Shown: one piece after another, positions 1-13,100 of the stretch
Position numbering within the stretch: the stretch's first letter is position 1
Layout of the letters: each line of letters begins with the position of its first letter
Assembly: GCA_022495995.1 (NCBI GenBank)
Contig: JAFEMH010002335.1
Location: 124,001-188,000, forward strand
Length of the DNA stretch: 64,000 bases
Direction: 5' to 3'
From: Adenophora triphylla var. japonica
Lineage: Eukaryota > Streptophyta > Magnoliopsida > Asterales > Campanulaceae
Program-made: the position numbers and the translations under genes
Notes under the pieces: model-generated
Database searches by the model: none
What the model was told of the DNA's origin: nothing
Seen by the model: the letters and a program-made list of their open reading frames with translations, nothing else

Positions 1-1118
1 CCCATCATGCTCATATCAAACTTGCTTTTCATTAGCTTTTCAAAATGCTTACACAATAATTCATTAGTAGAGCCAAAAATAATATCATCAACATATATTT
101 GAACAAGTAAAGAATGATTATTATATTTAGCAATGAATAGAGTTATATCGATTTCACCACGTTTAAAGCCTTTTTCTAGAAGAAATTTTGAAATAGTTTA
201 ATACCATGCTATTGGAGATTGATTGAGTCCATACAAAGCCTTTTGGAGTTTGTAGACATATTTTGGAAATTTTGAGTCTTCAAATCCAGAAGGTTGAGCC
301 ACATATACGGTTTCTTGAAGTTCACCGTTGAGGAAAGCACTCTTAACGTACATTTGATAAAGCTTGAAACATTTGTAAGATGTATAGTCTAAGAAAATTT
401 TGATTGCTTCAAGTGTTGCAACTTGAGCAAAATTTTCATCATAGTCAATTCCTTCTTCTTGCCTATATCCTTGTGCAACCAACCTCGCTTTGTTTCTGGT
501 GATGCTTCCATTCTCAACCATCTTGTTTGTAAACACCCATTTTGTACCTATAACTTCTTGATCATGAGGACTAGGAACCAATGTCCAAATCTTACATCTT
601 TCAAACTGGTTGAGTTCTTCTTGCATAGCAACAACCCAACTTGAATCTTGTAGTGCTTCATCATCTTTCTTGGGTTCAATTTGAGATAAGAGAGAAGTAT
701 ACTTATCATAGTTTGATTTCCTTGTTTGAACTCCAGAAAATAAATTACCAATGACATTTAAAAGAGGGTGATGATTGACTTCAGGAACGTCAGGGGGTAA
801 ATCTGGTTGAACATATGTTTGCTGAAGATTTTCTATTGGTACATCATTAGATACTTCAGTGAAGTCATTGAATGTAAGTTGACGAAGAGGTTCAATTTGC
901 TGAATGGGTGAATTCACATCTAAATCTTCCCTTGTAGTTGCATCTGAAGTTGGAATTTCAGATCCAGTTTCAAAATTGTCTGAGGGGGGTTCAGTTGAGG
1001 TTGATGGATTTCCTTGATTTGAATGATTTTGAGGTTCATGATTTGGCTCAGGTGAGGTTTTGGAAGTTTCACCTGTTTCATTAGGCTCAACAAAATCATC
1101 TGCAACATTTGGTGCCAA
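1..1118 (-). pseudogene. copia reverse transcriptase domain (broken)
   Basis: The minus-strand reading begins with an acidic, Ser/Pro-rich linker and continues into the RVT_2 domain: [31 protein letters not shown] and [11 protein letters not shown] are recognisable. An in-frame stop at 198-200 cuts the frame. Beyond it the same frame resumes with the catalytic YVDD box (VQIYVDDIIFGSTNELL) at roughly 66-120. The domain leaves the window at position 1. The stop means it cannot make a working polymerase. Confidence 0.85.
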
Positions 1119-1174
1119 ATGTGGCTCAAGGAGAGAATGTTCATCATAAGTAACATGTACATATTCTACTATCT

Positions 1175-1811
1175 TTAAACTAGATTTATTAAAAACACAA
1201 AAAGCTTTATAATGTTAAGCATACCCAACAAAGATACCTTCATCAGCCTTAGCGTTAAATTTACCTCTGTTTTCTCTTCCATTATAGAGGATAAAACATT
1301 TGCAGCCAAAGATTTTGAAAAAGGCAATATTGGGGGTTCTTGCTCTCCAAAGTTCATAAGGAGTTTTGTTGTAGGTTTTGTTGATGAGGGAGAGGTTTTG
1401 AGTGAAGCACGCTGTGTTGACTACTTCAGCCCAAAAATACTGAGGAAGCTTGGCTTCAAAAATCATTGTCTTTCCAGCATCAATCAACGACCCTTTTCCA
1501 TTATCAGAACTTAAACTAACGATGTCATCTTCTTTTTAGGTTTGGAGTCGTCTAAAGAGTGAGGTTATAATTTCATAGCAATCATCCTTTATGATCATCA
1601 TTTCTACCCACTTATATCTTGAGTAATAATCTACTACTACTAAAGTATATCTATTTCCTCCAATACTAGCAGTGGTGACGGGTCCAAACAAATCAATGTG
1701 CAGCAGTTGTAAACATCTTGAAGTTGATGGAGCGGTCTTCCTGGAGAAAGACGAAGTAGTTTGTTTACCTAGTTGACAAGCACTACACTTTTCTGCATGA
1801 TGATCAGCCAC
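1175..1811 (-). pseudogene. copia integrase core (frameshifted)
   Basis: Two minus-strand reading frames carry integrase. The frame at 1536-1811 has the end of the zinc-binding region (CSACQLGKQ) and the first catalytic stretch (LLHIDLFGPV...RYTLVVVDYYSRYKWVEM). The frame at 1215-1487 has the later part (AKLPQYFWAEVVNTACFTQN, ending KIFGCKCFILYNGRENRGKFNAKADEGIFVGYA). A stop and frameshift around 1490-1535 separate them. The order fits copia, where integrase lies between protease and reverse transcriptase. Confidence 0.8.
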
Positions 1812-1868
1812 TTTGGGTAAACTGCGAACGAGGTTTTCCCTTCCAAGTTTTGCAAGATACTTGAAGTT

Positions 1869-2348
1869 CTAGTGACTTAAACGCTTGTGCCATAGATAAC
1901 TATTTTCCCTCACATTTTTAGCTACAAAATAGAGATTAGTAATACTACATGTAGAATTTAAGTTAATAATGTAAATATTACTCTTACGAATCCCTGTGAG
2001 GAATGTGACTCCGGAAATGCCATCTTTAATAAAGCAATTTGAAGAAGTGAAGTTGCAGTGCATTCCTTTGTCACAGAATTGAGAAATTGATAGGAGGTTG
2101 TGATTGAGTCCTTCAACAAGTGAAACCTTCTCAATGGTGAGGTTTCCTCTTCTTATTATTCCATAGCCTATTGTTTTTCCTTTGTTGTTGTCACCAAATG
2201 TTACAAATGGACCGCTTGCTTCAATGACATTTTCCAATAAATATCTATCTCCAGTCATGTGTCTTGAGCATCCACTGTCAAGATACCATTCATTTGATTT
2301 TGCCTTGGAGTGACCAGCCATTAAGCAGAGGACCTGAAAAATAAACAT
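1869..2348 (-). pseudogene. copia protease and gag-pre-integrase region
   Basis: The open frame contains the aspartic protease motif in SNEWYLDSGCSRHMTGD and the glycine loop TIGYGIIRRGNLTIEKVSLVEGLNHNLLS, followed by the gag-pre-integrase tail ending SYLWHKRLSH. It is interrupted on both sides: the upstream gag frame and the downstream integrase frame are not continuous with it. Confidence 0.8.
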
Positions 2349-2411
2349 TTAAAAACGAGATCCCATTTATTCTTTTGGATCCTGATGTTAGTATCTTTTG
2401 ATAACCCACAC

Positions 2412-3119
2412 CTATTTGACAGAAGGAGGATTATGCTTTCTGCCATTAGGTATGAACCTCAAAAGGCATTCTGCATCCTTGTGATCAGAACCATTACACA
2501 CAGAGCAGTGATGAAAGCTGTAAGCAAACTGAGGTTTAACATACTCTTTACTTTTCTTAGGATCAACATTTGTTTTTGGGACAAAAGTTTTAGCCTTGAC
2601 AAAGGTGGTCATTTTAGGTTTGACCGCGGTTTTTCTAGGAACGCTCATCTTGCTTTTGAAGGCAGGATGTGCGGTCGAAAAAGAAGGGCGGTCAGCCACA
2701 AATGGAACCTCATCAGCGGTTTCATCATCTGAATCTTTTCCTTTCATTTTGGAATTTTTCCCAAACTGTTTCTTATGGTAGAAATAGTGAAAGTTAAGTT
2801 TAACCTTTGCTTCCTGTCCTTTACCCTTTGAACCATAACGCTTTTCCTTAGAAATTTCATGCTTTTTCTTTGAAAATTCCTCATTCTTTCCAAAACAAGA
2901 TGTACACTTCAAATTGTCACCAGTTAGGAATCCCAAGACTTCTTTGTCACCACTAGACTTTTGGGATTCAAGAATTTGATCCATGGTAACACGAGATTTG
3001 GTCCACTCATCAGTTAGCTTTTGGAGGTCATTGTTTTGAGCAACCAATTCTTCGTTTATAATTTGAAGTGCAGCAACCTTGGTTTTCAGAGTGAGGATTA
3101 GTTCAGTAAAAGGAGGCAT
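2412..3119 (-). pseudogene. copia gag C-terminal/linker region
   Basis: This 235-residue open frame begins with a coiled-coil-like stretch (LILTLKTKVAALQIINEELVAQNNDLQKL) and continues as a Lys-rich basic region with a second Cys/His-type motif near the end (CSVCNGSDHKDAECL). This kind of extended basic region between gag and protease is typical of Sirevirus-like copia elements. The 3120-3700 stretch to its right has related coding potential but is broken by stops. Confidence 0.6.
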
Positions 3120-3712
3120 GCTTTTGACTTAGTCCTTCAGAAGTGCAACTTCAGACCTCAATACAGTTTTTTCCGTTTTAAGTTGCGTAATTTCATCAGT
3201 TGCTAAAGACAAAGCTTTCTTAACATTTTCAAATTTTCAGATCATCACTTCAGCTTTCTTGAACATCTATTTATTTTCCATAATAGAGATCTTATTTTCC
3301 ATAATAGAGATCTCATCCATCTTTTTCAAAAGTTTTGGAGTTGAAATTGTTTTTGAAGAGGTTTCATTTTTAGATGGAAAAATGGGACGAGAGTAAGAAC
3401 TATTTCCAATCTTATAACTGGGAGTGAGTTTTACATCTAATGGTACTCACTACTGACCCTAGTCTTAGTTTTCTTAGGAGCAAACTCTTCCTCCATGTCA
3501 AGCGACTCGACTGACTCATTATCTGAATCATCAGAAGCATCCTAGGCAACAAGGCAGAGATTAACCTCTTCGGTTTCATCTTCGCTTCCTTCATCATAAT
3601 CAGCTTCAATCCAAGTAGCTAACTCTTTTGAATTCTTTTCTTCAGCTACCATTCCCTTACGATGAGAAAATTTCACATGGGAGGTTTTCTTTTTCAAGTA
3701 TTCAAATCTTGG

Positions 3713-4677
3713 CTATGGGCACTCAGAAGCAAAGTGACCAGGCTTTTTACAATTGTAGCAGACGACGTCACTCTTTTTCTTTGTATCAGGAGCCTTAGAA
3801 AAAGTTGCTGGAGGTTTGCCTTTTGAAAATGGTTTTGAGGTTTTTCGAAATTTTTGAATTTTTTTTACAAACATGGCAAATTCATTATCATCCATATCGA
3901 TGAGTGATGAAGTTGAAATAAAGGAATCTGAGGTTTGTTTAGACGAAGAAGGTTTCTCTACATGTTCAACGACATACATAGAAAGTGTTTTGACTTTTCA
4001 TTCAACCTCTTCAATATGATCCATCTTAATTTCATGAAATTTAAGATTTGTATACAAGTTAATTAGAGTTCAAGTATTTAAATCTTTAGAATCCTCAAGA
4101 AAATTGGCTTTGTTAACTCATCTTGAACTCAATGCAGCAAGAAATGTCATATTGATTTCCTTGTCTGTTAAAACCTTACCAAGAGATAGACAAGAATTTA
4201 CTACCTCAACATAGCGATAATAAGTTTGACGAAAGATTTTGTTGGCTTTCCTGTTGAAGTTGTATCTCCTTTCAATAGCAAATTTCTTATTTTCCTTGCA
4301 GAGATTATCTCCTTCAAGGTATTTTTCAATTGCATCCCACATCTCTTTTGCGGTTTTGCATTCATGACTTTTTGAAGAGTTGATACAGTCAAAGTGCAAG
4401 TAATGATATGTCTAGATTTGCTATCCAAAGTAACTAATCTCTTTTCTTCATCAGTCCACTCAACTTTCAGCTTCTTGACTTTCGGGGCAGTATTGGTGGC
4501 AGGATTGGTGTTGGCCTTCATGGGAACAAAGGGGTCATTGATCACGCAGTCCACAAAAATCTCATCAGTAGTTTCCAAATGAATTAACATTCGAGTGTTC
4601 CAGATGTCAAAGTGGTTTTTATCAAGTAGAGGAATGTGTGATTAGTTAATCGTTGTCATGGTTTTTGAGTTTGCCAT
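3713..4677 (-). pseudogene. copia gag (UBN2-type) with zinc knuckle
   Basis: The gag probably starts at the ATG complementary to 4675-4677 (MANSKTMTTIN), but an in-frame stop follows within about 11 codons. Downstream pieces at 4201-4590 and 4118-4399 carry the UBN2-like gag fold (TAKEMWDAIEKYLEGDN, NKIFRQTYYRYVEVVNSCLSLGKVLTDKEI). The piece at 3713-3979 ends in a CCHC zinc knuckle (CYNCKKPGHFASEC). Frames shift between pieces. Confidence 0.75.
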
Positions 4678-4737
4678 AACAAATCAGCACCCAAGCTGTT
4701 AATCTTGAAAAACAAAACAAAAATTATAAAGGTGTTT

Positions 4738-4749
4738 GCTCTGATACCA
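4738..4749 (-). other. Primer-binding site of the copia element
   Basis: The minus strand reads TGGTATCAGAGC, the usual plant copia primer-binding site complementary to the 3' end of initiator Met tRNA. It lies two bases inside the LTR end, which fixes the element's direction and one LTR boundary at 4752. Confidence 0.85.
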
Positions 4750-5455
4750 CTTGTTGGTCCCAAAGGAGGCAACAAGGGTGAAAAAAACAGTTAGAGGGGG
4801 GTGAATAGTTGTTACAATTTTTTCGACCCTTTTTGAAAATAAACCTCTTGCTTACAAACCACCCTTGCAATGTATCAAAACCGCAAGTGAGGTTTGTAAA
4901 ATGCGAATCGGAATTTCTAAGTAACAGAGTTGGGTTTGATAGTGAGGTTTAGAAAACAGTAGTTTGAACTATTAACAATAAAAAAAATGCAGAAATTAAG
5001 GAACACGAGATTTGGAGTGGTTCAATCGTAAATGATATACGTCCACTATCAAGATGGTTAGTTTTGGATTTTCTAACATTTAGATTTTGTATTAGATGAT
5101 GAGTGAGATTACAATGTTACAAGAATCAAACTCAAAACTAAAATCTAAACAATAAAGCAAATCCTAAACTATAACTGGTGTATCTCAAATGATTTAATCT
5201 ATGTGATTAATCAAATGAGGTGTGTGTGTTATTATCAAGATTCAAGGCTCTTTAGATCTGTATGATTTAGAGCTCAATAAATCTGAAGTGTTACAAAGGC
5301 TTGAATTTCTGGGCTTTGAAATTTGTTCTTGAAGCTATGAAGGTTTGAAGATAAAGATTCAAAAGATTTTAGAAATCTGGAAATCTCTTCAATTATTCAA
5401 AGGACTCTCTCAAATGTATATTCTCAAACAATATTTAAATGATGAAGATTAGGGT

Positions 5456-5463
5456 TATTTATA
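5456..5463 (-). promoter_or_regulatory. TATA box of the copia LTR
   Basis: The minus strand reads GGGTATAAATAACCC here, a good plant TATA box about 0.7 kb upstream of the primer-binding site. It would drive transcription of the retroelement leftward. Confidence 0.55.
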
Positions 5464-5784
5464 CCCATCCTTCAAAAAGTAGCCGTTTGGAACAGATGTA
5501 GCAGGTACAGTGCTGGCGCGGTCTGATTGCACCACGTGTACACGTTTTTTCTTTTATTCAGAAGTTGTTGATAAGGTTGTACATATCTCACACGAGATTC
5601 TTTAATGAAGGATACATGTCACCTTTTCAAATTCTTTTAAACTCTGAGTCACCGTACACGTTGATTGAACTTGTAGTTAACTCAACGTTGCTGATGTGGA
5701 TCAATCAATCAAAGGTGGTCCAATTCTTCAATCATTGGATGAGGTTGGTGAGATGCGGTCTTATGACGTGTGGTATCACAGATG

Positions 5785-5890
5785 AGGTTTGACTTGCAGT
5801 TTGCTGAGTGCGGTTTCATGATGAGGTTTGCACAAGCGGTTTGCTAAGTGCGGTTTCATTCATGAGGTTTGCACTAGCACTTCGGTTTTG
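5785..5890. repeat. Short tandem repeats in copia U3
   Basis: About two and a half copies of a 38-41 bp unit built from GAGGTTTG, AGCGGTTTGCT and AGTGCGGTTTCAT. They lie upstream of the TATA box on the element's strand, where LTR enhancer repeats are usually found. An enhancer role is inferred only from position. Confidence 0.5.
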
Positions 5891-5900
5891 CATGACTTCA

Positions 5901-6360
5901 AAACATATTGACTTGAAACCTCATGTGCAATGCATTTGTGCCAGTTTTCAAGCATAAATAATCCTATTCTATAAATTGGACTTGTACTAAAAAATTGAAG
6001 TCTAAGTTTCATTACATATGGGCATAAAGTACAGAAAAAGTAGATGAGATTATGGTATTAATCAAATTAAAGCTAAAGCAAGTAGGGTTAAAGTATATAT
6101 ACCCAACGGTATAATATGATATGTGTGATATTTATTGTCTCGGTTTACTATAAAACGTGACTAGTTCAATACTAAATGTTCACTATCCACAAAGTAAGTC
6201 TGATAAATACTAACTATGAAAGATTCAAGTCCAAAATACACCTCTTCTAATGCATATCATATCTTGCTTATTAGAGATAGTAAAATAAGTTACAAGTATT
6301 ATCTTGTTTTTTATTCAAATGTGGGGTATTGCTAGAGTTTGAATAGAAAATGTGAAGTAT
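5901..6360. other. AT-rich spacer, no recognisable feature
   Basis: No coding potential or family signature was seen. It lies between the presumed end of the copia LTR and the next LTR-like sequence, and may still include the outer end of the first LTR. Confidence 0.3.
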
Positions 6361-6372
6361 TGTTGGAACTTG

Positions 6373-7493
<1,121 letters not shown>

Positions 7494-8374
7494 TTGGTGT
7501 GGTAGTTTATCCCACATTGAAAAGAAATGAAATATAAAGAGTCTTTATAATAGTATAGCCATTGGACCCATTAATTAAGAGTTGGGACAAAGGATGGGCT
7601 TGAGGAAAATTTATAAATATAAAATTGTCAAAGATAGGACCTAGGGGGTCTTGGGGTTTCTAATCCAAATTAAATTTTTTATATAATAATATTAATTTTT
7701 TATACTAATATTATATATAAATATTTATATTTGGATATTATCAAATTTAAGACAGTTATAAATGTCATAACAGTTTTGTCTGAAAGTTGTGATGGTTTGG
7801 AACATTTTTGTCAGTTTATCAAACCCAAAACCTACATAAATACCATTTACGTTTATGGAAAGAAACTCAGAATTTTTCCATCTTCCTCAATCCTTTTTTC
7901 TCTTCTAAAGCACGACAAGTAAATTCGACAGGGACAAGTTCTTGTGCAAGTAATTAAGTAATTGTCCAGAATAGTTGTATCCTCGAGGCAAAAGTTCAAA
8001 AATGCAACACAAGCGGGGACGAAATTTTGTCTTAGGACACCACCCAAATTTGCATGCCTCTTTTCAATCAACACTGTAGCAACTGCCTTTCAGGTTATTT
8101 ATTTTGTTGAAATTTTAGTTGAATTTAGTTGAATCATGTTGTTTTATTTTCAATTAGTGAAAAAATAATAGACTGATCTTACATGATTAACACGTTAAAT
8201 ATTTAATATGTATAATTATAGGTTAACGTAGATAATGGAGGTTGGTCATATGAGGTCACGAGACTAAATTTGTTACATTTTTAATAAAATTATTGATAGA
8301 AGAGGACATTTGAAATTGTTAACAAGTACAAGTGGGGATAATTAAAAAAAGTGTAGTGAGGACATTTGAAATGA

Positions 8375-8426
8375 ACCCATAATTCAGTGATCAAAATAAG
8401 ACCCATAATTCAGTGATCAAAATAAG
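8375..8426. repeat. Perfect 26 bp tandem duplication
   Basis: Two adjacent identical copies of a 26 bp unit beginning ACCCATAATTCAGTG and ending AAAATAAG. Confidence 0.85.
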
Positions 8427-8469
8427 ATTTTTGCCTATATAGTTCTATGAGAAATTAGATATGCATTTG

Positions 8470-8825
8470 AGTTTTAGAAAATGTCGGTGTGTGTTAAACA
8501 GTGTCAGTGTGTGCGTTAGAACATGTCAATGATAGTGTTAAAAAATTGCCAGTGGTAATGTAAAAGAGTTTTTGCATGTGTGTGTGTGTGCTAATAACTA
8601 CAAGTCATTATGTAAAACAATATTAGTGATAGTGTTAAAAAGTATTGGTGCGTGCAAATGTGTAAGGGTGTTAGTAGTAGTTTCAAAAGAGTGAGTGTTG
8701 AAAAGTGTCACTAGCAGTGATAAAGAATGGCGGAGTGTGTGTTAAAGAGTGTTAGTCAAGGTATTAAAGAGTGTCAGAAGAGTGGTAATTTTAAAGGAGT
8801 GCCGCTTATGTTAAAGAGTGCCTGT
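8470..8825. repeat. Degenerate minisatellite around GTGTTAAAGAGTGTCAG
   Basis: Roughly a dozen diverged copies of a 20-35 bp unit built on GTGTTAAARAGTGTYAGTG, with a short (TG)n inside. No coding frame follows the repeat. Related wording (GTCGATGGTGTGTG, GTGTTAATAAGTGTTAG) recurs near 9145-9190, so the array may once have been longer. Confidence 0.55.
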
Positions 8826-9359
8826 AGATTTTTCAATTTGGCACTGTTCATGTGGTCGGTTTGTTGTTGATGTAACTACGCATGAGATAAAATGAGTCAT
8901 ATCCCCCTTGTTTGCATGAGAATGGTTGTGATTAATATTGTATATGTGGGATCTACAATATCTCAAATTAATATCAATCATATCAAGGAGATTTAGGTCA
9001 AGCATCATTCAATATTCCTTTTTAGAAAATCATGGATTAAAAAAGTGAAAAATAAGTCAAAATGTGGACCGCTCGCAACGGTGCTATTGAATGCGATTGC
9101 ATGATCGGTCCCTTGTCCCCGGTTGTATTGTAGTATTAGAAAGCGTCGATGGTGTGTGCCAAGTTGTAGTGTTAATAAGTGTTAGTGTATGTTATTAAAT
9201 TTCAATAATTTACGATATTATTTGTTATTTTAAAAAATTTCAACACAAATTAACTATTTTATTGGTAAAAAAAAGATGTATTGTTTTAGGGTTTTTTGTT
9301 TTTGTTCGAGAATGGGACACAAATAAATATCTTGTATTATTAAATATGTATTGCGAAAT

Positions 9360-9530
9360 ATGACACCAGATAACCTGTAACCTAGTGGTGCTGAAGCTAA
9401 GCTTCATGGTATCAAGATGGCACAGGTACGAATCCTGGTACTCCTCTGTCCCAAAATGTAATGAATGTCCAAAAATTATGAGGTGTTTCAAAACACCTCC
9501 ATTTTTATTTTCAACTACTATTGGCATACA
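9360..9530 (+). mobile_element. Possible tRNA-derived SINE relic
   Basis: TAACCTAGTGGT (about 9375) resembles an RNA polymerase III A box and GGTACGAATCCTGG (about 9424) a B box, at a tRNA-like distance. No poly(A) tail or target-site duplication was identified, so this is tentative. It lies just downstream of VHA-a. Confidence 0.35.
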
Positions 9531-10196
9531 CCATTAAAATGACGATATACTTTCATAAAAATATAATGAAAATGTTGATATGGATTGACTGGTCGAGCAA
9601 AGCTGAGATGACAAAAGGATGTATCCAAAGTGGAAAATGTTAAAAATGACCCCCAACTAACATAGCAAATATGGGCAATTAATTAAGATTGAAATAAATG
9701 GATAAGATTTGTCTCAAAAGCACTCTAACTTGACGCAAAAGACAGAAACTTGTTCCAACTTGAACTTTCTACATTATAAATAAATTCTCAGTGTTCTCTA
9801 TGAATGTTGTTTTTATCACAAAGGTAATGCAAGTATCATTTGCCTGCAAACTCCTGTACCGACCCCCCACCCCCCACGTATTTCTGTATAAAAAATCTAT
9901 AAAATTTACCTCTAGGGTATTAGTAACATCTTCTGGACCACATGATATATAAGATGTCCTCTTTACAACAGCTAATTTCTCCATCCCTACTTCCCAACTC
10001 ATACTGCAAAGTCCAAAAATATGCCTCCGGATTCAAATTTCTATGTTAATTAATCTGCACAATGTTAAGCAAAGAGACCTCTCGTAGTATTTTCCAGCCA
10101 AAATTTGGGTTGCCGATTGTTATGAAGCTGTGGTTGACAGCAGATTCTCTCCCGTTTTCTTCATTGTGAAAAGTTAGTGAATAGGGAGAAAACTGT
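9531..10196 (-). other. VHA-a 3' flank and probable 3' UTR
   Basis: This stretch follows the VHA-a stop codon on the minus strand. No other gene or repeat was recognised. The 3' UTR should occupy its right part, but no canonical AATAAA signal was evident, so the transcript end is not placed. Confidence 0.35.
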
Positions 10197-13100
10197 CTAT
10201 TCTTCTTCATCACTTAGTGCTGCAAAGGAGAAAGGTTTGAATTTGTAGCCATCACCGTGATAGAACTTGTTCTGAAATTCCACCCAATGGAGACGTAATG
10301 CGTGGAGGAAAGCACTTAGCGTCTCCATCATGAGTAGTATGAATGCAGTTGCGAAGGCAAACACTGATAGTCCCACTAATCGGATGAGGATATTGTCGTA
10401 TCTGCAGCCATGATACATATTATTGGCGGAAACAATACAATTTACTGCTCTGATTATGTCCAGGGAACCATCATCACGCTATTAGAATATCTTAATGACA
10501 TCTTTATGGCAATACGACAAGTAAAACTTCGTAATACATAATATGAATCCTTTATGTTCGCCAAAGAGCTCTATCTCAAGGGGCATCCAGTGTCCCTTTC
10601 CATACGAGAGTTCAGGAGTTCGAACCCCCACCAACTACGATTTCTAGCACTTTAAAGTGCACACTCTTGTAATAGATTAAGTCATTCATTTAATAAGCAA
10701 CCCATATTAGAAAAAAAAAAATGAATCCTTTATATTCTAATCAACTCAAGATATTCTAATCAACTCAAGAAAGAGGAAGCCCATGAATGAACGACTAGTA
10801 GAATCTTGTTGATTCGCACCCACCCCTGGCTTTGGTGAAAGTTAAGGGCACAGATTGTATCATCCAATATTCCAATGCAATCCATTGGTTGAGACTACAA
10901 CAGGTTAAAACATCGTGGTTTTGCAGTAACATTTTTAATCTCGATAATTGGATTGTACCAATAAATGGGACATATGATGATCGAACTCTTTGGTTTACCC
11001 CACCGGATCCTTGTCAACAACACTAAAATAGGAGTGTCTGACACGGGTACGGCGGGGTAAACCAAAGAGTCCTCAGAGAATGGGACAATGCGATATTGGC
11101 CCCAAAAGTCAGAAAAGGCAGGGAGTTTCAAAGTCGGAGGTTCTGCCTCCCGCTCAAGAAAATGCGTAAAGGTTTCTAAGGTCAAAATGAGCATATAAAT
11201 CTTGATTTCTCTCCGCCACTAAATTTCTACTTCATTTTTTACCCTTGCTTCTTAACTACCCAATTTAGAAGCTCTACAACTGGATAAATACTAAAAAGCT
11301 TCAAAGAAGAAGCCAACTTCAGGGATAACGGGGGTCGGAAAAAAGATCAACTTGTGGTGATGTGCTAGGCATATTCTCAACTCCAGGAAATTTGTGATGT
11401 AAGAACTATCGTTACTCGTTAGTCTTAACAGAAATCAAAGCAAGTAGGCTTGAGAGATTAAATTAATACAATTAGCTTCAAAGCTAAGAGACATACCCCC
11501 AGGCTAGCAGGAGGACTTTCTCATAGAAAACAGTAGATAATTCTGAGTGGGCCAGGCTGTAACAAAAGTAGAACATATTAACAAACTGTTATAGAAAAAA
11601 AGTTATATTGTGCATACTTAAAGATGTCCAAACTATACCTCAAAGCCCATAGACGAAGGTACGATGCAGTATTAGATACTGCACCAAGCACAAACTCAAT
11701 AGAATGTATCATTTGATGTACAAATACTTCACTGAAATTAAATTCCTCATCGTGTTGCCTAGCGGAACCAGGTTCTGAATCAAGATCCATCTCAGTGTTT
11801 ACAAGTATCCCATAAGTACGACCTTGAAATCTCTACACAAATACCAAAAGAAAGAAGCTATCAAACTAATTTAAGAACTTTCCCCATGAATTCTTCCCTC
11901 CATCAATAATTGCACATATAGACTGTACATACTAATCATAGCCAATGATGTCAGAGAAAATCAATTGAAGAGTCATCCTAAAACAACCACAGACTTGAGG
12001 ATCATATGTATTTCAAACTCGGGCAAATTGCATTTTAGTTACCTGAGTTTGTCAAGATATTTCAATTGTTTATCGAATTTGCATTTGTTACAAGTTGGTT
12101 ATTGAGTTTGTTTTTTTGTTGCAATCAGGTGTAATTTTTTATGAACCGTTAAAAATGTAACGAATAATATAACATGTGTCGCTCACGTGAGTTACTTAAG
12201 GAGTATTTTGGTCTTTTCCTTTAGCTAGTGTAGCTCCGCCACTGTTGGTCGGCGTCTTCATTGAGCTGATTCCGATCACTGACCACCGTGGAAGCTAGAA
12301 TGGTCGGAGAATCTCAGCTTGATTCCATTCAGCTGTTGGTTTAATAAAATGGGGACATACTAATCTTTTGTGGGTCTATATATATACTTTTAGATCATGA
12401 AAGTCCTAGGGAGCTAAAATCTCATCTGGAAAATGTTGATTTTTCACTGAAATGTTGGGGGAAAAGGCCCTAGATTCTGGGTCAGAAAAGATGAATCACC
12501 GGCGGAGAGGTACGCCGGGAAAGGGGGACAAAGGACGAGGGGGCGGCGGGGAACAAAGGGAAGACCAGAGGCGCTTTAAAAAAGCGAGTTTGCCGGGTAT
12601 TGCAGAGACCAAATGCTGCAGCTTTGCCCCCCTCTCCTTTCCTTTCCTTTCCACACACACACACTGTCTCTTTCACTCTCTAGGTTTCTTCCCACCTTGG
12701 CCTCCTTGTTCTTCTGTGCCCCTCTCTCTCTAAAAAGCACTTTCTCTCTCTACTCAATTCTCTAATGTCTGAATATCTTTTCTCTCTCTGCTTTGGGAAA
12801 TGGAGACCGAATAAACAAAGTGTGATATTAGCCCTCTCAAGGTTGACTGGTGAGATTAATTTGATAATTTCTCTCTCACAAAAAGTTACATTGGAAAAGA
12901 CCATAATACCCATTAAGTAACTCACGTGAGTGACATATGTTATACTATTCGTTAGATTTTTAACGGTTCATTCAAAATTACACCTGATTGCAACAAAAAG
13001 ACAAACTCAATAACCAACTTGTAACAAATACAAATTCGATAACCAATTGAAACATCTTGACAAACTCAGGTAACTAAAATGCAATTTGCCCTTTCAAACT

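Larger units (their letters stand above)
1..5900 (-). mobile_element. Ty1/copia LTR retrotransposon (Sirevirus-like), 3' end outside window
   Basis: The element runs on the minus strand, with its 5' LTR and primer-binding site at the right (about 4738 upward), then gag, protease, integrase and reverse transcriptase leftward. RNase H and the 3' LTR are beyond the window start. The order protease-integrase-RT is diagnostic of copia. The long gag with a lysine-rich C-terminal part, the protease motif WYLDSGCSRHMTGD and an LTR of about 1 kb or more suggest the Sirevirus lineage. Every domain is in a different or interrupted frame, so it is a dead copy. The outer LTR boundary was not found; 5900 is approximate. 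Confidence 0.85.
4752..5900 (-). repeat. 5' LTR of the copia element (outer end unresolved)
   Basis: The LTR starts on the plus strand as TGTTGGTCCC, so on the coding strand it ends GGGACCAACA next to the primer-binding site. It contains a minus-strand TATA box and short tandem repeats in the presumed U3. The other LTR lies outside the window, so the outer end cannot be set by comparison; no clear CA end was found between 5680 and 6360. Confidence 0.6.

Noticed and set aside
9375..9437. tRNA gene
   Set aside because: A- and B-box-like words are present but no cloverleaf could be folded; at best a SINE relic.
12452..12733. 93-residue plus-strand ORF inside the Mutator element
   Set aside because: Low-complexity Gly/Arg then Ser/Pro/Leu sequence from purine- and CT-rich DNA; more likely captured non-coding sequence.
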